From: Monocercomonoides exilis
Taxonomy: Eukaryota > Preaxostyla > Oxymonadida > Polymastigidae
Reading direction: 5' to 3'
Length of the DNA: 64,000 nucleotides
Assembly: GCA_001643675.2 (NCBI GenBank)
Contig: LSRY02000041.1
Location: 629,501 to 693,500 of the forward strand
Numbering within the stretch: the stretch's first letter is position 1; each line of letters begins with the position of its first letter. Shown here piece by piece: positions 36,035-47,293 of this stretch. A program made the position numbers and the translations under genes. Below the pieces are notes generated by a model. It was not told where the DNA came from and made no database searches. It saw only the letters and a list, made by a program, of their open reading frames with translations.

Positions 36035-37090
36035 TCAGAAAAGTGGATAATGCTCGTTGAATTCAATCAGCAATTTATTGGAGTGTGCCAATGTGATTTT
36101 GGACAAACTGATGATTTCATCTTGGAGTCCTTCCTCTTCAAATCTGTCATTAATCTCTCTTTTCGCTGTTAATCCTGCTTCTTCATGTTCACAATCTTTC
36201 TTTTTGCTCAGCCTCTTGTCGAGATGAAAAAATATTTTGATGCAGCTCCTTGCAATGTTGTTGTCCAATGTCGACTGACAAATCTCTTCCAAAGCAAACT
36301 CAATGGCCTCTCCTTTCAAAATGCTCTCAATTTCTAACGATGTGTTGTCGACCATGATTCCAATAAGATTCAACAGTGCTCGAAGCATTTCAGCATCATT
36401 CATCATTTTGACTCTGCACAGCTCAACAATGAATTGAACAAAATCTGAACAGTCTCCTCTTTTCCACTCTACACAATCAAAATATGAGTTCAGAATGTTG
36501 AACCATCGTTTCAGCACATGCACTTCCATCATCTTCCCAAGCTTTCTCTTCTCTTCCTCCAAATTCACATGCTTTGCCAACTCCTCCAATTCTCTCGTTG
36601 TCTCTTTCATCAAATGGAGCTCATCCACAATCACATCTTCCAAGCTTCCATCGTTATGAAATCTTTTTATCAGAAAATACCAGGCTGATTGATAGGCAAG
36701 TTGCGTCAGGTTGTGATGTTCCTGATAATTTCTGATGATTTCCTTTATTCTGTCCAGATACAACTCTTTTGCTATTCTCTAATTTCATGGTTGAACACAA
36801 AAACAAATTCATCACCAAAGAACGACAAATACTCACACCTTCTCCCAACCGATAGTACTCAACGAAAGCAAAGCCATCTCCACTTCTTTTTTTGTTTCTT
36901 TGTTTTCCTCCTTGTTAAAAGCAGCCTTCAGGAGACAGGGAACACACACCAACAGCAATTCCACTGAAAGGCCTGCATTCAGAATTACGCTGCTCGTACA
37001 AACATCCCCCAGAATCCTTTCATCCTTTTCAAATTCGTTCTTCTTCTCATATCTTTTCCTCAGTGAAGAACAAAAATAAAAAGTCATCAT
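36035..37090 (-). pseudogene. Truncated member of the VCVPCLLKA/AYQSAW family
   Basis: Exons 36839-37090 and 36035-36778 are joined across a 60-nt intron (GTGTGA...TTAG). The protein runs ...LSVELLLVCVPCLLKAAFNKEENK, then RIAKELYLDRIKEIIRNYQEHHNLTQLAYQSAWYFL, and a helical C-terminus ending NEHYPLF. It aligns over its whole length to the second half of the full copy at 40920-42351. The first half of the family (the exon with MEEMNKEEL-type sequence) is missing, and no matching exon was found upstream to 37.5 kb. I recall many copies of this helical, ARM-like family in Monocercomonoides. Its function is unknown. It could still be expressed from the ATG near 37090, but loss of the N-terminal half argues for a relic. 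Confidence 0.65.
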
Positions 37091-37469
37091 CTCTCAAGAT
37101 CTTTGGCTCTTCAAAATATCCCCAAAGGCTCCAATGCAAAAATCTCGTACTCCAACCCCAACCTCAATCGCTTTCCATCCTCTTTTTTTTTTATTTTTTT
37201 ATTGATTTTCTTTCCAACTACCGATTCCACAAACAAAAACAGTCTCTTTAAACCTCATTTTTTCCATTATTCCTCCAATTTCTTTGCTTCTCTCTCATTC
37301 TTCGTATCAAATGTTCTTCCAGATTCCTTCATTCAAATTGCTCTATTATTATTTCTACCTCATTTTTATTTTTATTCATCTTTAATTGCCCCAAATATAC
37401 AAATTGAATTTTCTTGGTTTTTGATCCATAAGCATTATCTTCTTCTTCTTCACAACTGATTCTATCTTT

Positions 37470-38090
37470 CTAAGCCAAACTTCCAGCATCTGGTGTGCTC
37501 TTCCTTAAGATCGCTTTCTGTTCCATGGCCAGTTTCGTCTCATCACCACAAAACTGGCAGATCTTCACAAATAATACTTTTCTCTTTCCACTAGATTCAT
37601 CAGTTGTTACGTGAGAAAGAGCGAGGATACAAGTTCTGGAGGAAGAGGCGGTGTTCTCATGATCGAGAACAATCAAGGCTCGCAAGTCTCAGAATTCTCC
37701 TTTTCCATCACCAATATCGTGTTTTAAGCCAACAAGGCCAGCGTCGGAAGAGATATGTATTTTGTGTGTGAATCCCTTGTCGCTTCTGTGAAAGAGCCCT
37801 TGTTCGCCTTCATGAGAAGCATCACTCAGAAAGACAACTCGATTGATGGACATGACAGAACAGAAGCAATTGGAATTTCGATTAAAAAATCTGTATCAAC
37901 TGGCATACTGCTGACAATGCTTTGATATCAAGAATATTTTCCACGTATTCAATGTATTTCTGGCTATCAAAGACGTCCTGCAAGAGGACACAAAACGCGA
38001 TGGGTTTTCTGAAGAAGGTGAAGAACGTTTGCAAATAATATTGAATAAGCAGACAAATTGTGAATTCATGTGCAAATGAAGGCATATTCG
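37470..38090 (-). pseudogene. Decayed gene of unknown family
   Basis: Three protein-like stretches lie in a row in different frames: 37882-38085 (FFRKPIAFCVLLQDVFDSQK), 37690-37854 (MSINRVVFLSDASHEGEQGL) and 37470-37685 (RALIVLDHENTASSSRTCIL). Their composition is that of real protein, not of AT-rich filler. Each break would need a frameshift or an intron, and I found no good GT-AG pair for them. I do not recognise the family. Most likely an old, broken gene. Confidence 0.35.
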
Positions 38091-38593
38091 AAGAAATTTG
38101 AATAGATGGCGCACAAAAGAATAAGAAATTGACTCAAATATAATTTGATGGATTAATCTAACTTGTCTGCTGAAAATACTTCTGTTTCATAGAATTTTCC
38201 TTTTTAAAAATGAATTTTCCTCTAAATCGCTTTTTTTCATCGTTTCATCTTTGATTGCTTGTTGAAGTCCCATTGCATTGAAAAATCTGAAGAACATCAT
38301 TTCAATCATTTTTTTCATCCAAGAATTGTCTTGATAATATGTTCGTTTCATCTGATCCTCTTTCATCTACCAAATGAAAACAGCAAAGCCGTCCTCCTTT
38401 TTTGATGGCGCTCCTACTGATCGTCTTTTCTTGGGCTTAAAAAGAATAACTTCCATATCCTTATTTCTTCATCAGAACATCTGTGTTTGAATAAAAGTTC
38501 CTTTCGCATCTCTTCATATTAATGAAAGAAAAGATATGAAGAAGAATTCGAGGAGAGTTGAATGAAACGAATACAAAAACATTTTTTGTTTCC

Positions 38594-38790
38594 AATCGAA
38601 AAATAAGAAGAAGAAAAAGAAGAAGAAGAAGAAGAAGAAGAAGAAGAAGAAGAAGAAGAAGAAGAAGAAGATTGAGAAAAAGAAGAAGAAGAAGAAAAAG
38701 AGAAGAAAAAGAAAAAGAAAAAGAAAAAGAAAAAGAAAAGGAGGAGGAGGAGGAGGAAGGAGAAGAAGAAGGAGAAGAAGAAGGATAAGA
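38594..38790 (+). repeat. (GAA)n/(GAG)n simple repeat
   Basis: Nearly pure AGA/GAA triplets, changing to AAAAG and GAGGAG units, about 190 bp. It reads as poly-Ser/Leu/Phe on the minus strand and poly-Arg/Glu/Lys on the plus strand. Confidence 0.85.
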
Positions 38791-39295
38791 ACAAGAAGAT
38801 GACTGCAACTGCATTTGAATCTGAGTGTGTGCCTGTCTGTTCATTGCGCTGTTCATTGCATCAGCCACAAAACGAGAGCAGTGCGAAATGAATGGATCAT
38901 TCAATGAGGCACTTTGCTCACTCACATTCTTCTCTTTCTGCTTCCCTCTCTCTTTTGCGTTCTCTTTCTCTTTAGCTTTTGTTTTCTCGTTGTTGTTGTT
39001 GTTGGCATTTTCGTTCCCATTCTCATTCTGCATCTTCTGAACGTCTTTCTCCTTCTCCCTTTCCCTTTCCTTATTCTTGTTCTTGTTCTTCATCTGTTGC
39101 TGATTCATCATCATCATCTGCTGCTGCTGCCTCATTTCATTCATCTTCTGCTGTTTAATGTCTCCATTCTGAACAAATGAAAGAGTTCTCTTTGTTTGTG
39201 GAGAAGAAAGAAGATAAGGAGAAGACAGAAACATCGATGTGGAAGGAGAAGGCGATGGCGAAGAGGCAAAAAGCTGGTTTTGAGACCAAAAAGAG

Positions 39296-39360
39296 GAAGG
39301 TTGGAAGGAAGAGAAGGAAGAGAAGGAAGAGAAGGAAGAGAAGGAAGAGAAGGAGGAGGA
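39296..39360 (+). repeat. 9-bp tandem repeat (GGAAGAGAA)
   Basis: About six near-perfect units in a row. Antisense reading gives the repeated SLP tripeptide. Confidence 0.8.
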
Positions 39361-39567
39361 AGAGAAACAACATTAGAAGAAGAAGAAGAAGAAGTTGAAG
39401 GAACAGAAGAAGAATTATTATTCATATCAATCTTTTGATTTTCTCTCTTTCAATTTCTTCTCCTTCTCCTCCTTCTCTTCCTTCTCTTTTGTCTTTTCCA
39501 TTTTCTCCTTCACAATCCTCATCTTCTTTCTCTTCTTTCTCGTTTTCAGAGCCAGCTGAGAAGGATA

Positions 39568-39655
39568 ATGAAGAAAGAGAAGAAGAGGAAGAAGAGGAAG
39601 AAGAGGAAGAGGAAGAGGAAGAGGAAGAGGAAGAGGAAGAGGAAGAGGAAGAATT
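39568..39655 (+). repeat. (GAAGAG)n simple repeat
   Basis: Hexamer GAAGAG with minor variants. It codes for glutamate on the plus strand and serine on the minus strand. Confidence 0.85.
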
Positions 39656-40919
39656 TTTGAATGTTATTGTTTTCGATGCCTGTAAGGTGTTCATCACAAA
39701 GCAGCTCAAATGCAGAAATGAAGTGAACTTTTCATCTGAAAATGATGTTGATGCAAAAACGATGGATTGTTGAGACATTCGAAAAGAGGCCCTTTCATTC
39801 TTTAACGCATTTTCATCACGCTGATATTGCTGAAGCAAAAAGGGAGAGTTTCTGAATAGCCTGATGAACGCCTCATTTCCACAAGAGCATCTTCATTTAG
39901 AAAACAAAAGTGTTTGCCATTCATCTTCATTCTGATGTTGCAGAAGCTGAAATGTCGGCCAATTCCTTCCATATTGAAAACGTCAATGCTTTTGGTCTCT
40001 AAAGAAGAAGGAAAATAATAATTCAGGCATTTTTTTCATTGCTCCTTGGTTACAGAGTCTTCTCCAAAAAATTCCTTTTCCAATCTCTTTTCATCCGAGG
40101 CAAATGTTTTTTGCTGCCAGCAATGCTCAATCACCCACATAGAAAAGGATGAACAAAACGCATCACCGAACTCTTATCAAGCGCAAAGCCAGGCAGCTTG
40201 GCCAGTGCGAAACCAATTTTGATCGTTTTGCTTCAAATAATCCATTTTTTGAAGGCCCATGATGCTTTTGCAATTGAACCATCCAACCTTGTTCTCCTGC
40301 CATTCGTTTGGTTTTTTTTTTTGTAAAGAATTGTAAATGATTTTTTGCTTGTTTTATCCATTTCTATTTTGGCATTTTTCACTTCTTTTGTCTTCAGCAA
40401 TCACTTGAATCCTTTTGGATGAAAATAGAAACCGCAAAATAAAACAACCAACGAGTCACTTCAAGAATGCAAGCATTAGCTGTTCTTTGGTTTTCGACAA
40501 AACAATCAAGAACTCAAAAAAGTCATGTAACTCTTCTTCTCAATCCTTTTGCTTGATTGCAGTTTTCCTCTTCCAACAAGTTCCATTTCTATATCGTAAA
40601 TAAATTTGATTCCAAAACGGGAAGAAACCAATTTCATGGAGCATCATGAATCGAATAACAATTCTCCATTTGTTTTTGATGAATATTTGTTGGTTTGATC
40701 AACAAGAAACAAAAAATTGGTATTTTTTGTCTCGTTCAGCTAAATCAGGCTATTTACATTGAAACCGTTTCCAAATCATTATTAATAAAGCAAAACAATT
40801 TGGATAGCGACTGTAACCTTCTCAATTTGTTGGATCATTATCGATGTTTGATGTTTATTTGATTTTGCTTAATTGTTGGGTATATTCGTTGCGAATGGAT
40901 TGCATTTTAAATAAACAGA

Positions 40920-42351
40920 ATGGAAGAATTCATTGCTGGTAGAACCGAAGACAGAAATCGAGAGATGGCCCCAAAGGAAAAGTTTTCAAGTATGTTCATT
41001 TTTCACTGTTTTTTCAAAGGCTCATGGCTTTTATCATTTGGGGGAAATTTGTTTCTTTAGAATTGTTTGAGGAATTGAAAAGCTGTAGCGTTTCAGAACA
41101 AAAAGAGAAAATTAAAGAAATGAACAGATTGATGGAAGAAATGAATAAAGAGGAACTTAAATATGTTTGCACAACAGAACTGTTCAATAAAATCGATCAA
41201 ATGATTGAAGAAGAGAAACTGACGATGGAAAATGCAATCTTGCTGTTGAAGCATATGGGATATTGCAACATGCTATTAAACATGATAAACTTAAGTTTTA
41301 TGGATTCATCATTGAGTCTTGGATTTGTGAAGATGATTGTAAAAGAAGATAAGAAAAAAGAGGAAAGAAACGAAAAGCTTCTTACTGAACTTTGTGAATG
41401 CTATCTTTTGTTTAACGTTGGAACTTCATCACAATTGATATCTGTTTGCGTTCCATGTCTGTTGAAAGCTTCATTGAAGAAAGATGAAAACGAGGAAGCT
41501 CAAAAAGAGAAGGAAATGGCTTTGTTGGCTTTGTGCAACATGAACGTGTATAACGTTTGGGCATTTCTGTTTCCTTTTTGACTTTATTGATATTTTTTTA
41601 AATATTTGAATAGAAAGTTGAAATAGCTCTTTATCTGAATGAAATCAAAGAAATCATTCAGTATCATCAGAAACATCGGAATCTGACGCGACTTGCCTAC
41701 CAGTCTGCTTGGGGTTTTTTAATGACAGAATTTTTCAACGACAAAAGCCTGGAAGAAGTTATTACGAATGAGCTGCATTTTGCGAGAGAGGTAGAAAGCG
41801 AACTGGATGGACTGATGCAAAGCGTGGATTGGAAGAAGAAAGAAGAAGAGATGGAGAAAACAGAAAGGAAAGCAATGAATATTATTTCGAGATGGATCCG
41901 CTCGATTTGTCATTACTTCTACTCATGTCATTTGTGGAATGAAGAATGTGTTGAGCTTATCAGCCGCATTGTTGATGTGCTTCTTGCATCAAGAGATAAT
42001 CACAGTGAAATAGGTGAGGAATACATTCAATCATTTATTGTAGTTGCGAAAAATGGAGCTGTGATATTTGATGTCTTGCTGAAAAGTGGTGCAATTGATG
42101 CTGCTTTTGAGGAGATTCAGCGGCGAACGTTGAATAGAGTAATGACATCTGAAATCTTGAGATTTTTTCATTTGATTTCAATGCGGTTGAAAGAAAAGGA
42201 GGATGGTGAAATGGAAGAAGCGAAAAGAAAAGAGTTGAAAAGGAAAATATTTGAAAAGATGGAAGAAGAGGGATTCGAAGATATCATTACAAGCTTTTTT
42301 GAAAAGTTTAGTTACATTTTTGCAAATCATGACGTATTTATTTATCTTTGA
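40920..42351 (+). CDS. Full-length VCVPCLLKA/AYQSAW family protein (3 exons)
   Basis: Exons 40920-40989, 41061-41554 and 41614-42351 give 433 residues. Introns start GTATGT and GTTTGG and end TTTAG and ATAG. The N-terminal part reads EKFSKLFEELKSCSVSEQ and MENAILLLKHMGYCN, the middle SQLISVCVPCLLKASLKKDE, the second half VEIALYLNEIKEIIQYHQ and LTRLAYQSAWGFLMTEFF, then a helical tail. The protein is all helical with no membrane segment, so an ARM/HEAT-like solenoid is a reasonable guess. It belongs to a many-copy family I recall from oxymonads. Two further partial copies are in this window, on the minus strand at 36035-37090 and at 51904-52070. Function unknown. No catalytic motif is visible. 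Confidence 0.8.
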
Positions 42352-42591
42352 ATATTTCTGATTATATTGTAAATGTTTATGGAAATGGAGTACTATGAAT
42401 ATCGTTGAACAGAAATTCTATTCTTATTTCTTTTTGTTTCATTTCAGAAGATGAAGAATATTCTTTTGAGAGGTTTGTTTTCCATATTTTGATGAAATTT
42501 AAAAAATTAAATGCAATGATTTTGGCGAGCATTTTTTTTTCAGAAATAATATTTCAATTTTTTTTCACTCAAATAAAAAAAAATAAATAAA

Positions 42592-42655
42592 AATTTAAAA
42601 AAATAAAAATAAAAATAAAAATAAAAATAAAAATAAAAATAAATAAATAAAAAAA
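42592..42655 (+). repeat. (AAAAT)n simple repeat
   Basis: Tandem AAAAT/AAATA units in the spacer between the family gene and the UXT-like gene. Confidence 0.85.
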
Positions 42656-42766
42656 TTTACAATATTCCCAACATTAAATATAAATTTTAAGCAATTTTTT
42701 TTCCCCGTTTTTGCAAGCAGAGAAAAGGAAAAAATTTTTTCATTATCGGCTTAACATTATATTAGA

Positions 42767-43342
42767 ATGGAAATTGGAAATTTAAAAAATTGTTTGCATT
42801 ATTTATAACGAATTTGACTCGAGTTTCATTTATCTTCATGTAGACGAGATTCTTCACGAAAAAATGACGAAGGATCTTCGAATTTTGCTTGAAAAGCGAG
42901 ATAAGGTGTTTGAAGAAATAGCAAAATTGTATGTTTGTTATTTATGGATGAATTTAAAAGTCTTTTTTGTTTTTAGTGAAGATCTACGGACTATTGTATT
43001 ACATTTTCAAAACAATTCAATGAAGGAATTAAAAACACTGACAGATATTGGTGGAAATATTTTATGTGAAGCGAAAGTTCCAGATCTCTCGACACTCATG
43101 GTTGATGTTGGTTTTGGAACATGCGTTGAAATGACTCATACAGAAATACTTTCATATATGCCAAAGAAAATTTCCATTTTGACTGCAAGTGTTGCAGACC
43201 TTGAAAGTAAAATTGTAACTCAACAGACTAACATTAGAATTGTATGAGCTTTTATTATTTATTAAAAATTTTCAAAATTTGATCAAATGAAAAGGTTACT
43301 GCAGGAATGGCCGAAATGAAAAGAGAATTAAAATGCACGTGA
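42767..43342 (+). CDS. UXT: UXT-like prefoldin alpha subunit (4 exons)
   Basis: Exons 42767-42791, 42844-42928, 42977-43241 and 43295-43342 give 140 residues. The spliced start reads MEIGNLKNYEILHEKMTKDL, close to the KYE...DL start of UXT. Then come RDKVFEEIAKFEDLRTIVLHF, the central LKTLTDIGGNILCEAKVPDL and VDVGFGTCVEMTHTEILSYM, and a C-terminal helix. This is the prefoldin-alpha layout: a coiled-coil helix, two beta hairpins, and a second coiled-coil helix. UXT is part of the R2TP/prefoldin-like chaperone complex in other eukaryotes. Introns start GTTTGC, GTATGT and GTATGA. The last acceptor (AAAAG) is weaker but gives a helix of the expected length. Confidence 0.8.
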
Positions 43343-43834
43343 TTTATGTGTTATTATTAGTATTATGTCAAAAAAAAATATCATACTCATTTTAATTCTG
43401 CTTCTGAAACAACTATTTTGGGGATAATTTTTTCATAAATGAAAAAATCCACGCTTTGTTCGTATTTATTTGACCTACATATTTCAATGCATGCAACCCA
43501 ATAACACAAAAAAAGAAATTGAATTGAAATTTATATAAATAATTTATTTTGATTTTTGTGAGCAAGCAAGATATTTATGGAAATAACAAAAGAAGAAATG
43601 AGAAAGGTTTGACTGAGATCATTGCTTTCATTTAAAAATACGATGAATAGGAAAAGAAGTGAAATAGAACTATCTGTGCTGCTGATGAAGTTTTGATATT
43701 ATTCGTGATGATTATTCACATAATAATATTTAATGCGTAAAAGAAAAATTACTCATTTGAGCAGAAAGAGAAAAAAACAGCGATTTTCATTAGAAGCACA
43801 GAATTCAATACATGTGCATATTCGTCTTCAAAGC
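43343..43834. other. AT-rich spacer
   Basis: No open frame of protein character. Separates the UXT-like gene from the kinase relic. Confidence 0.4.
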
Positions 43835-44275
43835 CAAGATTGATGCAAGTGGAGTCTGGAACTGAGGTTCCTCAATCTGCTTATCTGTACAATTTCGGCA
43901 CTGCTGATTCCATCACAAAAGGAAGCAGAGATCCGAGAGCCATTCAAGACGTCTCACTTCATTATGTGTGTGGGAGTAATGCTGGGCTATGTGATGAGAC
44001 AGAAGGTAAACATCTGGGATATGTGGAGGATGGTGTTTGAGCTGGTGACTGAGCGGGTTCTGTTTCCGGGGAAGACAAAAAACGAGAAGCTGAAACCGAT
44101 TTCAGGAGTTAAAGTGAGTGCTGCCAAACAAGCTGAGGAGCAAAGGGAACGATCAGCTTGAGAACAGGTATTTTTCCTTTGCCAGAAAGCTCCTTGAGCG
44201 TATCTTCAATCCAGTTGTGAAGGAGAAGATCACAAAGGTGATGGCTTATTCAAGCCTTCGCTGAAAATTTCGCAA
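43835..44275 (+). pseudogene. Relic of a CMGC protein kinase, PRP4-like
   Basis: Three stretches in different frames line up with the C-lobe of a CMGC kinase. LYNFGTADSITKGSRDPRAI resembles the DFG region, with N for D. WDMWRMVFELVTERVLFPGK, followed by TKNEKLK, resembles the W-x-x-G...LFPGKTNNxxLK segment of PRP4 kinases. ARKLLERIFNPVVKEKITK resembles the last C-lobe helix. Stops and frame changes separate them, the APE motif is lost and no N-lobe was found upstream. PRP4 kinases act on the spliceosome. This copy cannot. Further protein-like but unassigned frames follow to 44.7 kb. Confidence 0.4.
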
Positions 44276-45306
44276 TATGCTGTAAGAAGATTAACATTTT
44301 TCTCTACTCTCTGATTCGTCTGGAACCAGAGCATCTGACACAGAAAGTGAGAAAACAAGAGAAGGCGAACTGCTCCTGAGCGGCGTTGTGTCGTCCATCG
44401 CTGTGGTTGATGCGTATGATGCAGTCACCTACGAGGCATCCGAAGGATCAATCACAGACGCGTTGAATGATGAAAGTGATAACTGATCATCCACTGCCGC
44501 CTTCTTCTCTTCGCTTCTCAACCTCAGGAATGGAGAAGCGGACAAAGATTACTAAAGGCGCTGAGCGAAGATACAACTACTGAGCTGCCCCTTCCACAAG
44601 AATCTTTTTTTGGATTTCACACCACGTCTGCCGGCAGCATTATCGGAGATACGAACACCATGTCTTCATTCAAAGAAAACAATGTGGGTCATCCGTAAAA
44701 GCTCGCTGTTATTATGCAGCAAGAAAGGATGAAGCAGAACGTTTTCAGACTTATCACAGAAATAAGAAAAAAAGAAAAGCGAAGATGTTTCATGAAAAGA
44801 ATGCTTCAATAAATATGAATAATGATTTTATCCAAAGATGAGCAATTTTATAATCAGTTTTATCGATTTCATTGTGTGCTTTTCAAAATACACTTTTTTC
44901 ATTCAGTTGAAATATCAATCGTTTGTTTGATGCTCTGGACATCTCTTGCGATATTGATAAATATTTGTCACAAAACTCTATAATAAATAATTGAAATCTT
45001 GTTTCTCAAACGGATATTTTTGAACTGGCATTTTTGATTGGAATCAATGAAAATGTCAAAAAAAATAATCATACATTTCTCAAATTGAGCTTTCTTTCGT
45101 AAGATTATTTTGCGACTTTCGGAGTTACAGTGCTCAAAAAAGAAAAAATTGCAATTTCAAAACAAGCAAAGTTGAACAGAAAAAGAAAATAAAAACTGAC
45201 GTTGAAAACTGAAAACAAAATTTGCTTCAAATGAAAAGAAAAACTCTTTGTCTCTATGAAATAACAAAATGAATGGAAAAACTCTTAATATCTGAACAAG
45301 GAAATT
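44276..45306. other. Degenerate sequence and spacer
   Basis: 44.29-44.70 kb has two short frames of coding-like composition (SGTRASDTESEKTREGELLL and LPLPQESFFGFHTTSAGS), not recognised and possibly the tail of the same decayed gene. From 44.75 kb on it is AT-rich without features. Confidence 0.3.
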
Positions 45307-47293
45307 TCACAGAATCAAATAAACTACAACAATAACTAACACAAATAAACACTTGAAAAACGAAGTGTTCATGTGCTTGAAGAGCTTGACTGCAAAAGTT
45401 TCTGTTTTGTCGGCAAAGCTTTCCCACCAATTGGGATCCGAGCCTTTAAGCCTTGCATAATAATCTCTTCGTATTTTCAATGCTTTTTCAGTTTCAAGCC
45501 TATCCACCCAAAATTGTGATACTGTTTTTCTCATGTTCACTGCTTTTCCCACTAGCTTCCATGCATTTTTTTTATATTGCTCTTCAAATCCAACAATAGC
45601 CTCGCCCTTTAAAAGCTTGCGCAATCCAAGTTTCATTCTCAGCCACTCAAATTTCTGAATTGCAAAATAATATCTACTATCAATCTCTTCGTTCCACAAT
45701 TCCACTTCCAATTCTTCACGCATTCCTTTTGAGTCATCAGGAATACATAACAATTCAAAAATCACAAAAGGAACAATCAAAGAAGCAATGCAAAATCCAA
45801 AATGCAGCTTTATTGAGCCATCCAGCTTCAGCGGGACCAGAATCAGAAACGGAAGCACAACTACGCTGAAGACTGCCACTCCAAGTAATATAAGTTCTTC
45901 GTCAAAAGAATTCAATTTTTCATTAAACCTTCTTCCAGTACATCCCATTGCAAAGAAACGGGCAAAGAGAATCAATGCGCTCCAAATTGTTAGAGAAAAT
46001 ATAGTTCTCCACTTGAGCGATGTCAGGCTCACTAAAACTCGATAAATGTGTGCTGTTTAACATCACGCGATGAATTTGACAAGAAAGAAAGAAAAAGGAA
46101 AAAATTATTTTTCAAAAATTTTTTAATTTAACAGTCAGATCAAACCGTCTGCTTTTAGCGAAGCAATCACCAAAAAGAGCAGCATAAGACCAGCTGAAAT
46201 GACATCCAACAGCAAAAACATGTACTTCGAAACTGAAGCTGCTTGCTTAAATTCACACACAATCAGAACTGCAAGCAGCAGTAGCAAGCACAAAATATGG
46301 CCATATGAACGCAAATATTGAAACGTTCTTCCAAAAATAGTCGAAATACACCACAGTCAATTGAATCACTCCATTTAAAATATTAATTGGATCAATCGTT
46401 TCAGTTTTTTTTAACAGAAATAAATTGATATAATACACTAAGCAATACGATCCAATCAGAAGCGTTGAAAATGTCAAAGTGTCTGTGAACGACTTTTTGG
46501 CAGCTTCCCCGTTCGCTCTCGCTCGAAAAGCAATTTCACTTTTCCTCGAGAAACTGAGCAATCCAAGTACTATCAAAATTTCTGATATATATCGCAAAAC
46601 AGAACAAATCGATGTTTTAAGCTTCGATTGCTTCAGCCTTTTCCTATTCTCCCCAGAGATCCGTGGAAAATCTCGTATGTGTGCCAACTCTTTGTATATT
46701 CTAAATGCAACAGAGAATGTTCACACAAAATACACAAATTAAAGATTAATAACCAGTCAAAGAATAAAAAATGTTAAATTGTTTCAGAACACAAACTGCA
46801 ATGTCTCCTTCCATCCCTTTGCGCTCACCCCGTATTTGTAGCTCTCTTTCCAGTCTTCTTCCGAACGAGGGTTAAAAAAATAAATATATTGAAATGCACA
46901 TTCTGGCAGAAGGCAAATCTTGTGCATGAAGGGAATTATTGCTCTGCACTTTATTCTTGCACATCTGTACAACCAGTGGGAAGAGGCAATACAAAGTGTC
47001 AAATGTTGATTCTTTCTTTGAAAAAATGAAAAAAATCAAATTCAAACTCTTCCGTTTTTGAGAGGATATTGAATCTGCGATTCACCTGAGACAACGAAAT
47101 AATCGTTGAAAAGTTGCATTTCCCAAAGATTCTATTTGCAACGATCATACGCAAAAAAAGCAAATCTTGTTTCATCAATAGATTTCATGAATAAAAACTC
47201 AAACATCTTCAAAATATCATCGGGAAGGCTGCCTGAATAAAAAGATTTCAAAACATAAAATATTGCAAATGAAGCACATCCGCACCTAAACAT
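45307..47293 (-). CDS. Multi-pass membrane protein (6 exons, very short introns)
   Basis: Model on the minus strand: exons 47151-47293, 47048-47074, 46797-47015, 46261-46700, 46146-46232 and 45307-46031, giving 546 residues in one frame. The start, MFRCGCASFAIFYVLKSFYS, is hydrophobic. Eight or nine membrane segments follow, among them EILIVLGLLSF, TLLIGSYCLVYYINLFLL, FAFIWPYFVLATAA, FLLLDVISAGLMLLFLVIA, TIFSLTIWSALILFARFF, VFSVVVLPFLILVPL, FGFCIASLIVPFVIF and a C-terminal FKCLFVLVIVVVYLIL. Introns of 76, 32, 96, 28 and 114 nt start GTATGA, GTTTGA, GTTTGT, GTGTGT and GTTTGA. The family is not recognised, and no transport motif was seen. Exons 3-6 are well supported by frame. Exons 1 and 2 are the weaker part. 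Confidence 0.6.

Larger units (their letters stand above)
38461..40170 (-). pseudogene. Decayed Ser/Glu/Asn-rich gene with triplet repeats
   Basis: Minus-strand stretches, in order, read EHCWQQKTFASDEKRLEKEF (about 40.1 kb), IGRHFSFCNIRMKMNGKHF (about 39.9 kb), LLQQYQRDENALKNERASFR, a serine run and an acidic run (39422-39838), a proline/serine repeat (39141-39425), and a Gln/Met/Asn/Lys-rich stretch ending in further serine and leucine runs (38461-39234). Frames change at least three times, mostly beside simple repeats. The first parts look like ordinary folded protein. The family is not recognised. It may be a pseudogene, or a gene whose triplet-repeat tracts were miscalled. Confidence 0.35.

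Noticed and set aside
38519-39425. Several overlapping 60-90 codon frames rich in Arg/Lys or Phe/Leu/Ser
   Set aside because: They are translations of simple repeats in different frames.
46250-46330. Alternative reading LCLLLLLAVLIVC across the fourth exon of the membrane protein
   Set aside because: It needs an unexplained frame change upstream. The 28-nt intron joins the main frame to the next exon without one.
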